A DNA stretch of 64,000 nt, taken from NCBI GenBank assembly GCA_964016985.1, contig OZ024823.1:64934514-64998513 (forward strand), written 5' to 3'. The stretch comes from Anodontia alba (lineage: Eukaryota; Mollusca; Bivalvia; Lucinida; Lucinidae). Below, piece by piece: positions 11,388-23,147 of this stretch (the first letter of the stretch is position 1; every line of letters begins with the position of its first letter). A program made the translations under genes and the position numbers. The notes under the pieces are model-generated. The model did not search any database and had not been told where the DNA came from. It worked only from the letters and a program-made list of their open reading frames with translations.

Positions 11388-14369
11388 TTAGCTCACCTGA
11401 GCAAAAGCTCAGGATGAGCTATTGTCATCACCCTATGTCCGTCGTCCGTCGTTCGTCGTCAACAATTAGTTTGTTAACACTCTATAGAGGTCTTAGTTTT
11501 GATCCAATCTTGATGAAACTTGGTCTTAATGTTTGCCTCTATGAAATCCAGGTCAAGTTCGATACTGGGTGACTTGGGGTCAAAAACTAGGTCACCAGGT
11601 CAAATCAAAGGAAAAACTTGTTAACACTCTAGAGGTCATAGTTTTGACCCAATCTTGATGAAACTTGCTCAAAATGTTTGCCTCTATTAAATCTAGATCA
11701 AGTTCAAAACTGGGTCACTTGGGGTCCCAAACTAGGTCACCGGGCCAGATCAGCAGAAAACCTTGTTAACACTCTAGGGGTCACATTTTTTAAGCAATCA
11801 TCATGAATCTTGCTCAATATGTTTGTCTTGATGATTTCTAGGTCAAGTTCGAAACTGGGTCACCTGGGATCAAAAACCAGGTCTTCGGGCCAGATCAGCA
11901 GAAAACCTTGTTAACACTCTAGCGGTCACATTTTTGAAGCAATCATCATGAATCTTGCTCAAAATGTTTGTCTTGATGATTTCTAGGTCAAATTCGAAAC
12001 TGGGTCACTTGGGGTCAAAAACTAGGTCACCGGGCCAGATCAGCAGAAAACCTTGTTAACACTCTAGCGGTCACATTTTTGAAGCAATCATCATGAATCT
12101 TGCTCAAAATGTTTGTCTTGATGATTTCTAGGTCAAATTCTAAACTGGGTCACTTGGGGTCAAAAACTAGGTCACCGGGCCAGATCAGCAGAAAACCTTG
12201 TTAACACTCTAGCGGTCACATTTTTGAAGCAATCATCATGAATCTTGCTCAATATGTTTGTCTTGATGATTTCTAGGTCAAATTCTAAACTGGGTCACTT
12301 GGGGTGAAAAACTAGGTCACCGGGCCAGATCAGCAGAAAACCTTGTTAACACTCTGGCGGTCACATTTTTGAAGCAATCATCATGAATCTTGCTCAATAT
12401 GTTTGTCTTGATGATTTCTAGGTCAAGTTTGAAACTGGGTCACTTGGGGTCAAAAACTAGGTCACCGGGCCAGATCAGCAGAAAACCTTGTTAACATTCT
12501 AGCGGTCATATTTTTGAAGAAATCATCATGAATCTTGCTCAAAATGTTTGTCTTGATGATTTATAGGTCAAGTTCGAAACTGGGTCACTTGGAGTAAAAA
12601 ACTAGGTCACCGGGCCAAATCAGCAGAAAACCTTAACACTCTAGCGGTCACATTTTTGAAGCAATCATCATGAATCTTGCTCAAAATATTTGTCTTGATG
12701 ATTTCTAGGTCAAGTTTGAAACTGGGTCACGTGGTTTCAAAAACTAGGTCACCAGGCCAAACCAGCAGAAAACCTTGTTAACACTCTAGCGGTCACATTT
12801 TTGAAGCAATTATCATGAATCTTGCTCAGAATGTTTGTCTTGATGATTTCTAGGTCAAGTTTGAAACTGGGTCACATGGGGTCTAAAACTAGGTGACCTG
12901 GCCAAATCAGCAGAAAACTGTTAACACTCCAGATGTCACATATTTGAAATAATCATCATAAATATTGCTCAAAATGTTTGTCTTGATGAGTTCTAGGATA
13001 TGTTTGAAACTGGGTCACGTGGGGTCAAAAACTAGGTCACCGGGCCAAATCAGCAGAAAACGTTGACACTCTAGCGGTCACATTTTTGAAACAATCATCA
13101 TGAATCTGGCTCAAAATGTTTGTCTTGATGATTTCTAGGTCAAGTTTGAAACTTGAACACCTTGAATCAAAAACTAGGTCACCTGGCCAAATCAGTGAAA
13201 ATCTTATCACTCTAGCGGTCACATTTTTCAAGCAATCATCATGAATCTTGCTCAAAATGTTTGTCTTGATGAGTTCTAGGTCAAGTTCAAAACTGGGTCA
13301 CTTGGTGTCAAAAACTAGGGCACCGGGCCAAATCAGCAGAAAACTTTTTTAACACTCTAGCGGTCACATTTTTTAAGCAATCATCATGAATCTTGCTCAA
13401 AATGTTTGTCTTGATGATTTTTAGGTCAGGTTCGAAACTGGGTCACCTGGGGTCAAAAACTAGGTCACCTGGCCAGATCAGCAGAAAACCTTGTTAACAC
13501 TCTAGTGGTCACATTTTTCAAGCAATCATCATGAATCTTGCTCAACATGTTTGTCTTAATGATTTCTAGGTCAAGTTTGAAACTGGGTCACTTGGGGTCA
13601 AAAACTAGGTCACCTGGCCAAATCAGCAGAAAACCTTGTTAACACTAGCGATCACATTTTTCAAGCAATCATCATGAATCTTGCTCAGGATGTTTGTCTT
13701 GATGATTTCTAGGTCAAGTTTGAAACTGGGTCACATGGGGTCTAAAACTAGGTGACCTAGCCAAATCAGCAGAAAACTGTTAACACTCCAGATGTCACAT
13801 ATTTGAAATAATCATCATAAATATTGCTCAAAATGTTTGTCTTGATGATTTCTAGGTCTAGTTTAAAACTGGGTCACAAAAACTAGTTCACCTGGCCAAA
13901 TCAAAGGAAAACCTTGTTGATGTTCTAGAGGTCACATTTTTGAAGTGATCATCATGAATCTTGCTCAAAATGTTTGTCTTGATGATTTCAAGGTGATGTA
14001 TAGTTTTCTGTCCAGTGACTTTCTTAAGTTTTTCCATTTAGGTCAGTTTCTCAGTAATTATTGGTCCTACAGAGTGATATTTGGTACTTGTGAAGTGTTT
14101 GTGTTTAGGTCAGTTTCTCGGTAACTATTGCTCCTACAGCCAGTGATACTTAGTACATGCATACATCTTAGCATGGTCTCTTGAATGCAGTCATCTATAT
14201 TTGACCTTGACCTTTATTTCACAGTTCATTAGACATGTTACATTGTCTTACTTGTTAATATAATCATTTTGAACTTTGATCAGAATGTTTGCCTTGATCA
14301 GTTCTAGATCAGGCTCTCAAAGTGCTATGTTGCTCAGGTGAGCATTACAGGGCCATCATGGCCCTCTTA
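11388..14369 (+). mobile_element. Tandem-repeat HINE-like element, family F1, copy F1a
   Basis: The head TTAGCTCACCTGAGC pairs with GCTCAGGATGAGC over an AAAA loop, followed by GTCCGTCGTCCGTCG. The body is about 17 monomers with a period of 145 bp (TCATCATGAATCTTGCTC at 11943, 12088, 12233). A unique 3' module of about 380 bp follows, with CTCAGGTGAGC (inverted complement of the head) and the hairpin AGGGCCAT-C-ATGGCCCT, ending CTCTTA where sister copies have CTCTTG. Nested in H3. Confidence 0.85.
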
Positions 14370-15116
14370 TTTCAGCATGTCATATCTTAAGAACCCTGCA
14401 TGCTAGGGTTTTGAAATTTTATATTTGGGTTTCCAATGAAAATAGCTGACCCGTATTTTTTTTCTTGTCCGGCATGTTTGTTTAGAGTTATGCCCCTTTG
14501 AAAAAAATCAGAATTAAATCTTGTGAGCAAGATATCTCAAAAGTGTTTAAGCTGGGTTCTTGAAATTTGATATAGTGAGTGGGAATGATGTGTAGATTAC
14601 CTGATTATATTTTGAGAGAATTCCGTGAAAAAAATTGATAAGTTATGGCCCTTTGGGGTTCTGCGCATTTTGACCTTGTCAGCAAGATGTCTCGAAAAGT
14701 ACTTAAGCTTGAGTCTCGAAATAATATATGCTGATTGGGGATGATGTGGAGATTATCTGATTTGTGTTTTAGGGAATTCCATGAAAAATTGACAGTTATG
14801 GCCATTTGTAATTCTAGGCATTTTGACTTTGTCAGCAAGATATCTCAAAAAGTATTTAAGCCAGAGCCTTGATATTTGGTATACTGACTGGGATTGAGGA
14901 GGAGATCACCTGATTAAATTTTGAACCAATTAAATGAAATGTTGGAGTTATTGCCCTTCGCAATTTCTGGGGTAGAGTTATTTCCCTTTTGATAAAATAA
15001 CATTGAAATCTCGTATATTTGTACTGTTGTTACTATCATGGGCAAGCAGTGTTTGAGTCAAGCAGTGTTAGAGTTAGGCAGCTGGGGGCATAGTGTTTTA
15101 CAAACACCAGCTCTAG

Positions 15117-15969
15117 GTTTTTGGGTTTTTTTCCTCTCCTTTCCAAGTCTTATCAGCTACTACAGATGAGAAGAAGAAGAAAAAAAAAAAAGAGAGATTG
15201 GAACAGTGTGATCCTGTGTTAGATGGTGATCAATGCGCGCACACACACACACACTCACACACACACACACACACATATATGTAAAATTGTATGTAATGTA
15301 TATAACCCAGGTATGAACCTGATTTATACTAAGTTCTAAAGAAGGCAGGTTTCTACACGGGGTGAAGTACGATATTAGTACAAGGAGTTTAGACATCTGA
15401 ACAGGACAATCCTAATCTACCCTCTTGCCGAAACGAAACACAAGAAGGTAGTGTTGGATTGCAATACCAGCACACACTAATTGTTACGTCTTTTTGAATT
15501 GATGCTCTCAAGTGTGTTTGTCTGCGAGAATACTGGATAAAAGCTGTGGATAAAAGAACACAGATCAAAATCCTTTTTGAAGTATACAGAGGTGCTTGAT
15601 CTTGTATGTGATTGATCTTTCAGATACTTCATATACTAAAACTAAGACAATTTATAGTATTGATTAATTGGTATTGGATCGTGTAGGTAAAGTTTTACAA
15701 GTGTGTTTGTCTGCGAGAATACTGGCCAATTGTAGATTAAGAAAAAAGATACCATTTTATCCGGGGTTACCTTAAATTTTGTGGATTGTGCCTCGGTCTT
15801 TGTTTCGTCGATAAAAAAAACAACTTCACAACGGCCAGTTTATGATACAAGGTCATTCTAAAATGCATTTTCATCCACCAGCTGGTCGGGAATTTTAAGA
15901 AAATGGAAAAAGTACACTCCTCTGGTAAGAATGCTTTTTTATCGTGTGGCCAAACCAGCACAACAATTT
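15117..15969. other. Unassigned non-coding stretch with CA microsatellite
   Basis: Contains an A-rich run near 15178-15195 and a (CA)n tract at about 15237-15276. A phrase GTGTGTTTGTCTGCGAGAAT occurs twice (about 15511 and 15700). No exon is recognised. Confidence 0.5.
15237..15276. repeat. (CA)n microsatellite
   Basis: About 20 dinucleotide units with one T interruption, followed by a short AT run. Confidence 0.9.
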
Positions 15970-18661
15970 TTAGCTCACCTGAGCAAAAGCTCAGGGTGAG
16001 CTATTGTTATCACCCTCTGTCCGTCGTCCGTCGTTCGTCGTCCGTCGTCAACAATTAGTTTGTTAGCACTCTAGAGGTCACAGTTTTGACCCAGTCTTGA
16101 TGAAACTTGGTCAGAATGTTTGCCTCTATGAAATCTAGGTCAAATTCGATACTGGGTTACTTGGGGTCAAAAACTAGGTCACCAGGTCAAATCAAAGGAA
16201 AAACTTAACACTCTAGAGGTCATAGTTTTGACCTAATCTTGATGAAACTTGCTCAAAATGTTTGCCTCAAGTAAATCTAGGTCAAGTTCGAAACTGGCTC
16301 ACTTGGGGTCAAAAACTAGGTCACCGGGCCAGATCAGCAGAAAACCTTGTTAACACTCTAGCGGTCACATTTTTGAAGCAATCATCATGAATCTTGCTCA
16401 GTATGTTTGTCTTGATGATTTCTAGGTCAAGTTCGAAACTGGGTCACGGGGTTAAAAACTAGGTCACAGTGCCAAATCAGCAGAAAACCTTGTTAATACT
16501 CTAGCGGTCACATTTTCGAAGCAATCATCATAATTCTTGCTCAAAATGTTTGTCTTGATGATTTCTAGGTCAAGATCGAAACTGGGTCACTTGGAGTCAA
16601 AAACTAGGTCACCGGGCCAAATCAGCAGAAAACCTTGTTAACACTCTAGCGGTCACATTTTTCAAGCAATCAACATGAATCCTGCTCAAAATGTTTGTCT
16701 TGATGATTTCTAGGTCAAGATCGAAACTGGGTCACTTGGAGTCAAAAACTAGGTCACCGGGCCAAATCAGCAGAAAACCTTGTTAACACTCTAGCGGTCA
16801 CATTTTTCAAGCAATCATCATGAATCTTGCTCAAAATGTTTGTCTTGATGATTTCAGGGTCAAGTTTGAAACTGGGTCACTTTGGAATCAAAAACTAGGT
16901 CACCGGGCCAAATCAGCAGAAAACCTTCTTAACACTTTAGCGGTCACATTTGCTCAAGCAGTCATCATGAATCTTGCTCAAAATGTTTGTCTTGATGATT
17001 TCTAGGTCAAGTTGAAACTGGGTCATGTGGGATCAAAAACTAGGTCACCAGGCCAAATCAGCAGAAAACCTTGTTAACACTCTAGCTGTCACATTTTTGA
17101 AGCAGTCATCATGAATCTTGCTCAAAATGTTTGTCTTGATGAGTTCTAGTATATGTTTGAAACTGATTCACGTGGGGTCAAAAACTAGGTCACCTGGCCA
17201 AATCAGCAGAAAACCTTGTTAACACTCTAGCGGTCACATTTTTGAAGCAATCATCATGAATCTTGCTCAAAATGTTTGTCCTGATGATTTCTAGGTCAAG
17301 TTCGAAACTGGAACACCTGGGATCAAAAACTAGGTCACCTGGCCAAATCAGCTTAAAATCTTGTTATCACTCTAGCAATCATCATGAATCTTGCTCAAAA
17401 TGCTTGTCTTGATGAGTTCTAGGTCAAGTTCTAAACTGGGTCACTAGGGATCAAAAACTAGGTCACCGAGCCAAATCAGCAGGAAACCTTGTTAACACTC
17501 TAGCGGTCACATTTTTGAAGCAGTCATCATGAATCTTGCTCAAAATGTTTGTCTTAATGATTTCAAGGTCAAGTTCGAAACTGGGTCACCTGGGTTCAAA
17601 CACTAGATCACCTGGCCAAATCAGTGGAAAATCTTATCACTCTAGCGGTCACATTTTTAAAGCAATCATAAATCTTGCTCAAAATGTTTGTCGATGATTT
17701 TTAGGTCAAGTTCGAAACTGGGTCACTTGGAGTTAAAAACTAGGTCACTGAGCCAAATCAGCAGAAAACTTTGTTAACACTCTAGTGGTCACATTTTTTA
17801 AGCAATCATCATGTATCATGCTCAAAATGTTTGTCTTGGTGATTTCTAGGTCAAGTTTGAAACTGGGTCACTTGGGATCAAAAACTAGGTCACCTGGCCA
17901 AATCAGCAGAAAAGCTTGTTAACACTCTAGCGGTCACATTTTTGAAGCAATCATCATGAATCTTGCTCAAAATGTTTGTCTTGATGATTTCTAGGTCAAG
18001 TTTGAAACTGGGTCACATGGGGTCAAAAACTAGGTCAGCTGGCCAAATCAGCAGAAAACCTTGTTAACACTCTAGCGGTCACATTTTTGAAGCAATCATC
18101 ATGAATCTTGCTCAAAATGTTTGTCTTGATGATTTCTAGGTCTAGTTTAAAACTGGGTCAGTTGATATCAGAAACTAGTTCACCTGGCCAAATCAAAGGA
18201 AAACCTTGTTGATGCTCTAGAGGTCACATTTTTGAAGTGATCATCATGAATCTTGCTCAAAATGTTTGTCTTGATGATTTCAAGGTGATGTATAGTTTTC
18301 TGTCCAGTGACTCTCTTAAGTTTTTCCATTTAGGTCAGTTTCTCAGTAATTATTGGTCCTACAGAGTGATATTTGGTACTTATGAAGTGTTTGTGTTTAG
18401 GTCAGTTTCTCAATAACTATTGCTCCTACAGCCAGTGATACTTAGTACATGCATACATCTTAGCATGGCCTCTTGAGTGCAGTCATCCATATTTGACCTT
18501 GACCTTTATTTCACAGTCCATTAGACATGCTACATTGTCTTACTTGTTAATATAATCATTTTGAACTTTGATCAGAATATTTGCCTTGATCAGTTCTAGA
18601 TCAGGTTCTCAAAGTGCTATGTTGCTCAGGTGAGCGTTACAGGGCCATCATGGCCCTCTTG
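15970..18661 (+). mobile_element. Tandem-repeat HINE-like element, family F1, copy F1b
   Basis: Same organisation as F1a: head TTAGCTCACCTGAGC with opposing GCTCAGGGTGAGC, GTCCGTCGTCCGTCG, about fifteen 145 bp monomers, the shared 3' module, then GCTCAGGTGAGC, hairpin AGGGCCAT-C-ATGGCCCT and CTCTTG^T. Several monomers carry small deletions. Complete at both ends. Confidence 0.85.
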
Positions 18662-19366
18662 TCTCTTTGAGTGTTTGACAATTTCGGCAAAGTATATGTA
18701 TCAATTGAAGATTTGGCAGTTAGAAGAATATATGTAGATCAGGATAGGCTACTGTTCATGATTGATGAACCTATTCTAATATTTTAAATAAATTTTTTGT
18801 CTACCCACCGTTAAACGCGGTTCTTCAAATGGCGGCGAATCCTACGAAAAATACCGTAATCCGGCGTTATCTGACCGAAAATCCGGCGTTACGACCGGTC
18901 ATCCGGCATTACGGTTAGACATGGTGTGTCTTGGTGGCCGGCTTGAAAAATCTTGAAACAACATCTGCTCCCGAAGGGTAATTTGGATTAAGCTGAAACT
19001 TGGTAGGGCATTGGGGAGACATGGAGATTCAGAACTGCTAAATTTGTTCCATTCCGACATCCAAGATGGCCGTCTTGAAATTCTTCAAATGACATCACTT
19101 CCCAAACCGAAATGCCAATTGAGCCCAAACTTAATGGTAGGCATCGGAGCGACATAGAGATTCAGAATTGCTAAAATTGTTCTGTTCCCCCAAGGTGGCC
19201 ATCTTGAAAATCTTTAAACCTCATCTGTTCCTGAATGGTAAGTCAGATTGAGCCAAAACTTGGTGGGAAGCATTGGGGCGACATGGAGATTCAGAATTGC
19301 TAAAAACCAATTTGTTACAATATCCATAATGGCTGCTGTGGCAGCCATCTTGAAGATCTTCAATTG
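18662..19366 (+). repeat. Family K-type monomers and CCGG-rich short repeats
   Basis: At about 18853-18915 there are three copies of ATCCGGC(A/G)TTA; the outer ones form an inverted pair (ACCGTAATCCGG versus CCGGCATTACGGT). From about 18940, monomers of roughly 140 bp follow (GAGATTCAGAATTGCTAAA, CCAAGATGGCC). These also flank the small TIR element further right. This is likely the body of an older element whose own head is not recognised. Confidence 0.5.
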
Positions 19367-19915
19367 TTAGCTCACCTGGAGCTTTGCTTCAGGTCACTTC
19401 ATAATGCCATGGTCTGTTGACTATGGTCGGTCCCATATGTCAGTCAGTATTTTTCAACATTTTCGACATCTCCATCAGAATCATATTTTTGATGGTCACC
19501 ATGGCGGCCATCTTGAAAGTCTTTAATTGTTATCTGCTCCTGAACCGTAAGTCAGATGGAGCTGAAACGGTAAGTCTGATTGGGCTAGATGGGAGGCACT
19601 GGGGTGTTATGGAAATTTAGAATAGTTCTACTCCGGAAATAAATCTCCAATAGCAACCAGTGTGTTTACTCATGTGACCCAGGTACAAGCTTTCAAGATA
19701 GTCTGCTTATCAGCATGTGTTTACTATAATAATTAGGCATAGAAACTGCAGCTTCTGTTGATCCCAGTCAGTGATAAATGTTTATTTAATAGTCAATTAG
19801 AGTGTAAATACTATAAATTCCTATTCTGATAAACAGATGAATACATGTTTTTATTTCTGTTGTATATTTTGACGCAACAATATTGCAAGAGCAGCAGAAC
19901 AGTAACAAACCAAGA

Positions 19916-20023
19916 ATGACATCAAACTTTAGGTCTAGTTCTGTCAAAGAGCTTCAAGAATTTTTGAAACAAAGGGGAGTGACAGTTGCAGATCAGAGAA
20001 AAGTAGACTGCTGCAGTTCCTGA
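19916..20023 (+). pseudogene. SAP-like motif fragment
   Basis: A 35-codon frame containing SSSVKELQEFLKQRGVTVAD. The pattern (V/L)KELxxxLxxRGV resembles the first half of a SAP DNA-binding motif. A stop follows DCCSS, where the second helix should continue, so this is at most a broken exon. It lies just inside the left terminus of the candidate TIR element. Too short to establish by eye alone. Confidence 0.3.
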
Positions 20024-20631
20024 TGTTTCCTGATTATATATCAATATTGAATAAATAGACAAAATGGAGACATTTAACTAAGGTTGAATCGTCACACTTA
20101 AAGCTAACATTTTCTGTGATGATTAGAAAATAATAATTACAGCAAAACGTCTGGGTGTCCAATGTTTTATTCTATCATCATGGAAAGGTTTGAGAATGAC
20201 TCGGTTGTACAAAGTACAAAATATTTGCCTTTGTTTCTACAGAAAGAAATATTTTTCAAATAAATGTTTGTCAGTAGCATGGCTATATACATGTAGCATT
20301 TAGTTTGTATTTCTAACAGAACACTCCAATATATTTTTTTATTCCACTGTTTGTTGGGCTGAAGCATAACATTCATGCATAAGGATTCATTTTCCCAGTA
20401 AATACTGGTCAGTCTGCCCAATAAATACTGCTCAGTCTGCAACTCTTGGCAGTATGATCATAGTCTCTATTATCAGTATGAAGAATCTCTTGATCCTTAG
20501 AGGTATTTACCAAAACAGCGCATAACTCACTGCGTGTTTGCTTGGTCCCGATATTAAAAGTTATTATTATTATAGGTCTCGATACAAAAATACCTAAATA
20601 ATCCTAAGTGTTAGGAGAGATAGGCCTTTGC

Positions 20632-20692
20632 AAACAGTGTAGACCCAGACCAGAATGCGGTGTCTGATCAGAGTGTACGCTCTTTGCCATAC
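20632..20692. repeat. Imperfect palindromic repeat (MITE-like), copy 3
   Basis: GTGTAGACCCAGACCAGAAT at the left opposes TCTGATCAGAGTGTACGC at the right. Related to units near 8262 and 9058. Confidence 0.35.
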
Positions 20693-20850
20693 ATACACCA
20701 ACATTTTAGACACATCAAGAGGTAGTTAAATGGACTATTTCAAATTTTAAGACAAATATGGTAAGTAGATAATATGTTCCAATACTAAGGGTAAACACGG
20801 TAGTGTATGTTTTCCGATTTTAATCCCCGATTTTTTTTTTTTTTTTTTTT

Positions 20851-21066
20851 TCAGTCTTTAACTAGTCGTTCTCGTAAATTGCAGAACACAACTATTATAT
20901 TCAGTATCTGGTTTAGACAATGACGCAGTTTGAGGGGTACAATACCACTAACTACTTTTAAAATGTTTTCATTCTTCTGATTGCCATATGAACCCGAACA
21001 CTTGCAACCTTGCAGGATCTCTTGACTGTTATTACATTGTCCCCAAGAGCATCTTTTTGTTGACAT
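20851..21066 (-). pseudogene. Possible THAP-like N-terminal fragment
   Basis: A minus-strand frame from an ATG at 21064-21066 begins MSTKRCSWGQCNNSQE. The start with paired cysteines (C-x3-C) resembles THAP-type zinc-finger N-termini, which occur in P-element-like and other transposases. The expected later residues (AVPTF-type motif, C-x2-H) are not recognisable before the stop. It points inward from the right terminus of the candidate TIR element. Weak; could be chance. Confidence 0.2.
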
Positions 21067-21575
21067 TTTCTTATAAAAGGCAAGAAACACGAAAAACAAA
21101 GCAAAAATCTCATATAAACACACTGATTTCAATAGCAACACACAGAGTTTATCTCTGCAGCAGAGCAGAGTTTGTACCTGGGTCACGTGGGTAAACAATC
21201 TGTTGCTACTAGTGATAAGATTTCCGGATAATAGCTATTGCTAAAACCGTTCCGTTCCAATATCCAAGATGGCCGCCATGGCAGCCATCTTGAAATTCTT
21301 CAAACCACATCTCCTCCCAAACAGTAAGTCAGATTGAGCCGAAACTTGTTGGGAGGCATCGGGACGACATGGAGATTCAGAATTGCTTAATCATTCAGTT
21401 CCAGTATCCAAGATGGCGGCCATGGTGGCAATCTTGAAACTCTTCAAACAACATCAGATTCTGGATTGCTAAAGGCAGTCTGATCTGATAGCCAAGATGG
21501 CCACCATGGCACAATGTAACATATCATGGTCAGCGTAATCCAGGTGAGCAATTTCTGGCCCACTTGGGCCTCTAG

Positions 21576-21804
21576 TTGATCACACTGTTGGATATGATAA
21601 TATCTCGAGCAAGTTCGACTTTCAGGATCCTGGGCTCAAGGTCAAGGTCACTGTGGCTATTTTTAGAAGAAAAAAAAATGTCATAGTTTTAGCGCCTATT
21701 TATTGATGAATTTTAATGTAACTTCACACAAATTTTGGGTATGATAATATCTCTAAACAAGTTTGACTTTCAGGGTCCTTGGGTCAAGGTCACTGTAACT
21801 ATTT
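21576..21804 (+). repeat. Older tandem repeat, family L
   Basis: Units of about 150 bp with TGGGTATGATAATATCTC, AGCAAGTTCGACTTTCAGG and AAGGTCACTGT. The same units recur at about 28305-28725. No end structures are seen on this piece. Confidence 0.55.
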
Positions 21805-23029
21805 TTAGCTCACCTAAGCTGAAATGAGGCGACCTTTTGTGATCACTCACCATCCATCATCGTCTTCGTCCGTCTGTCTGTCCATTCACAATTTTTTAAA
21901 CAACAGCTTCTCTTAAACCACTGAGCTTATTTTAACCAAATATCACAGGAATGATCCTTGAAAATTGTTCAAAGATTTGGAATCCATGTAGGATTCTGGT
22001 TGCTGTAGCAACCAAAAGAAAAACTGTAAAAATCTTCTTGTCAGAAATCACTGGACCGATTTCAATATAATTAAGCAGAAATGTTCCTTTGGTACCCTCT
22101 ACCAAGATTGTTCAAGCCATCATGATTCATTAAAAAACATGGCCGCCAGGGGGCGGGGCTTATTTTCCTTATATATCTTGAAACTTTAAAAAATCTTCTT
22201 GTCAGAAACCACTGGACTGATTTCAATTTGATTTAGGCAGAAATGTTCCTTTGGTGACCCTCTACCAAGATTGTTCAGGTCGTCATGATTCGTCAAATAA
22301 CGTAGCCCCAGGGAGTGGGGCTTATTTTCCCTATATTTCTATATAGAAAACTTTAAAAATCTTCTTGTCAGAAACCGCTGGACGGATGTCAATAAGATTT
22401 AGCTGAAATGTTTCTTTGGAGACATTCTACCAAAATTGTTCAAGCCATCATGATTTGTCAAAAAACATGGCCGCCAGGAGGGCTGGGCTTATTTTACCTA
22501 CATATCTATATCCTCGGTGGCTCAGTTGGATGCGCCGTCCGACTGGAGACCAGGAGGTCGCGGGTTCAACCCCCGCCGAGGTCGGCAACATTCTTTCGTG
22601 GAGATTGATCATGAAATATTTTCTACGGTCATTCTCTCCCTTCCGCTGATTCAAGAAGGGCAGTTGTCAGTTTCTGGCGAAAGAATGTGCACAATACTGG
22701 TTAACCGCTTAGAGGACTAAGCCTGCCCAGTAAATGTGTGGTTAGGTAAACTGACCGCGCTCGACATGACCCCATTGGGTTGACTGGGCCGTAAAACCTC
22801 AACACAAACAAACATATCTATATAGCTATATATCTATACCTATATATCTATATATTTATATCGAAAACTTTGAAAATCTTCTTGTCAGAAACCACTGAAC
22901 CGATTTCAATATATCATGGCTGAAATGTTTCTTTGGTAACCCTCTATCAAGATTGTTCAAGCCATCTTGAATCGTCAAATAACATAGCTCCCAGGGGGCA
23001 GGGCTTATTTTCTCTATATATCTATATAC
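21805..23029 (+). mobile_element. Tandem-repeat HINE-like element, family F4, copy F4a (3' end missing), with SINE
   Basis: A decayed head TTAGCTCACCTAAGC is followed by TGATCACTCACC and a GTCC-like run. The body is about 165 bp monomers (CTTCTTGTCAGAAACCACTG, ACATGGCCGCCAGGGGG, TATATCTATAT). It is interrupted at 22512-22811 by a SINE. The monomers stop near 23029 at family M sequence, with no 3' hairpin, so the element is truncated or recombined there. Confidence 0.65.
22512..22811 (+). mobile_element. tRNA-derived SINE, copy 1
   Basis: The 5' domain is tRNA-like: acceptor arms CCTCGGT/GCCGAGG, A-box-like TGGCTCAGTTGG, and B box GGTTCAACC in a T-arm. About 220 bp of body follows, with the 3' end TGACTGGGCCGTAAAACCTC and an ACAAAC tail. 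It is flanked by a 12 bp duplication ACATATCTATAT at 22500-22511 and 22812-22823, showing LINE-type retroposition. The second copy (45767-46085) is nearly identical, so this is a SINE and not a tRNA gene. The parent tRNA is not assigned. Confidence 0.85.
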
Positions 23030-23147
23030 CCCCACCCCTGCTTATGACCTAAAGATCAAGGTCACGGACTTAGAAATTTATGTTAAAGTTTTGCGTTAAA
23101 GTTTTTAAGATCTCTTAATTTCTAAATCCTTGTATGGATTTATTTTA
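23030..23147 (+). repeat. Family M tandem repeat, left piece
   Basis: Contains GCTTATGACCTAAAGATCAAGGTCACGGACTTAGAAATTTATG in part and GTTTTTAAGATCTCTTAATT; continues at 25114-25837 on the other side of F2a. Confidence 0.6.

Larger units (their letters stand above)
9277..15116 (+). mobile_element. Tandem-repeat HINE-like element, family H, copy H3, interrupted by F1a
   Basis: The 5' head TTATGCCCCCAACTTC with its complementary arm lies at 9277-9310, followed by a GTCC/TTCC-rich run. The array to about 11299 alternates two monomer types of about 155 bp, described in the findings as a dimeric higher-order repeat. A second head follows at 11300-11335, then the nested element F1a (11388-14369). 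The remaining family H 3' body ends GGGGGCATAG, hairpin, CTCTAG at 15111-15116. About 2.86 kb without F1a. Confidence 0.85.
19651..21208. mobile_element. Candidate TIR DNA transposon remnant
   Basis: Inverted termini of about 38-40 bp, roughly 80% alike by eye: TAGCAACCAG ... GTGACCCAGGTACAA at 19651-19690, and the complement TTGTACCTGGGTCAC ... TGTTGCTA at about 21172-21208. It interrupts the K monomers. TA is present at both tips, but no longer target duplication is evident. Inside lie a SAP-like fragment (+) near the left end and a possible THAP-like start (-) near the right end; no transposase core is seen. Probably a non-autonomous or internally deleted copy. Confidence 0.5.
19367..21575 (+). 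mobile_element. HINE-like element, family K, interrupted by a TIR element
   Basis: The head TTAGCTCACCTGGAGC-TTT-GCTTCAGGTCA is a variant of the F head; the same head occurs at 61864. K monomers with CCAAGATGGCCGCCATGGC run on either side of an inserted 1.56 kb TIR element. The 3' end has CAGGTGAGC, the hairpin GGCCC-ACTT-GGGCC and CCTCTAG^TT. The boundaries agree with the family rule, though the body is decayed. Confidence 0.6.

Noticed and set aside
9277..18661. Direct repeats that might suggest a CRISPR array
   Set aside because: The units are contiguous monomers of 145-155 bp without unique spacers, inside eukaryotic mobile elements, and no cas genes are present.
15970..18661. F1 copies as plain satellite DNA
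   Set aside because: All three copies have the same defined head, 3' module and tail in the same order, which satellites do not have.
22512..22590. A tRNA gene (and likewise at 45775 and 63710)
   Set aside because: Each tRNA-like head is followed by a shared SINE body and flanked by target-site duplications, so these are retroposed SINE copies.
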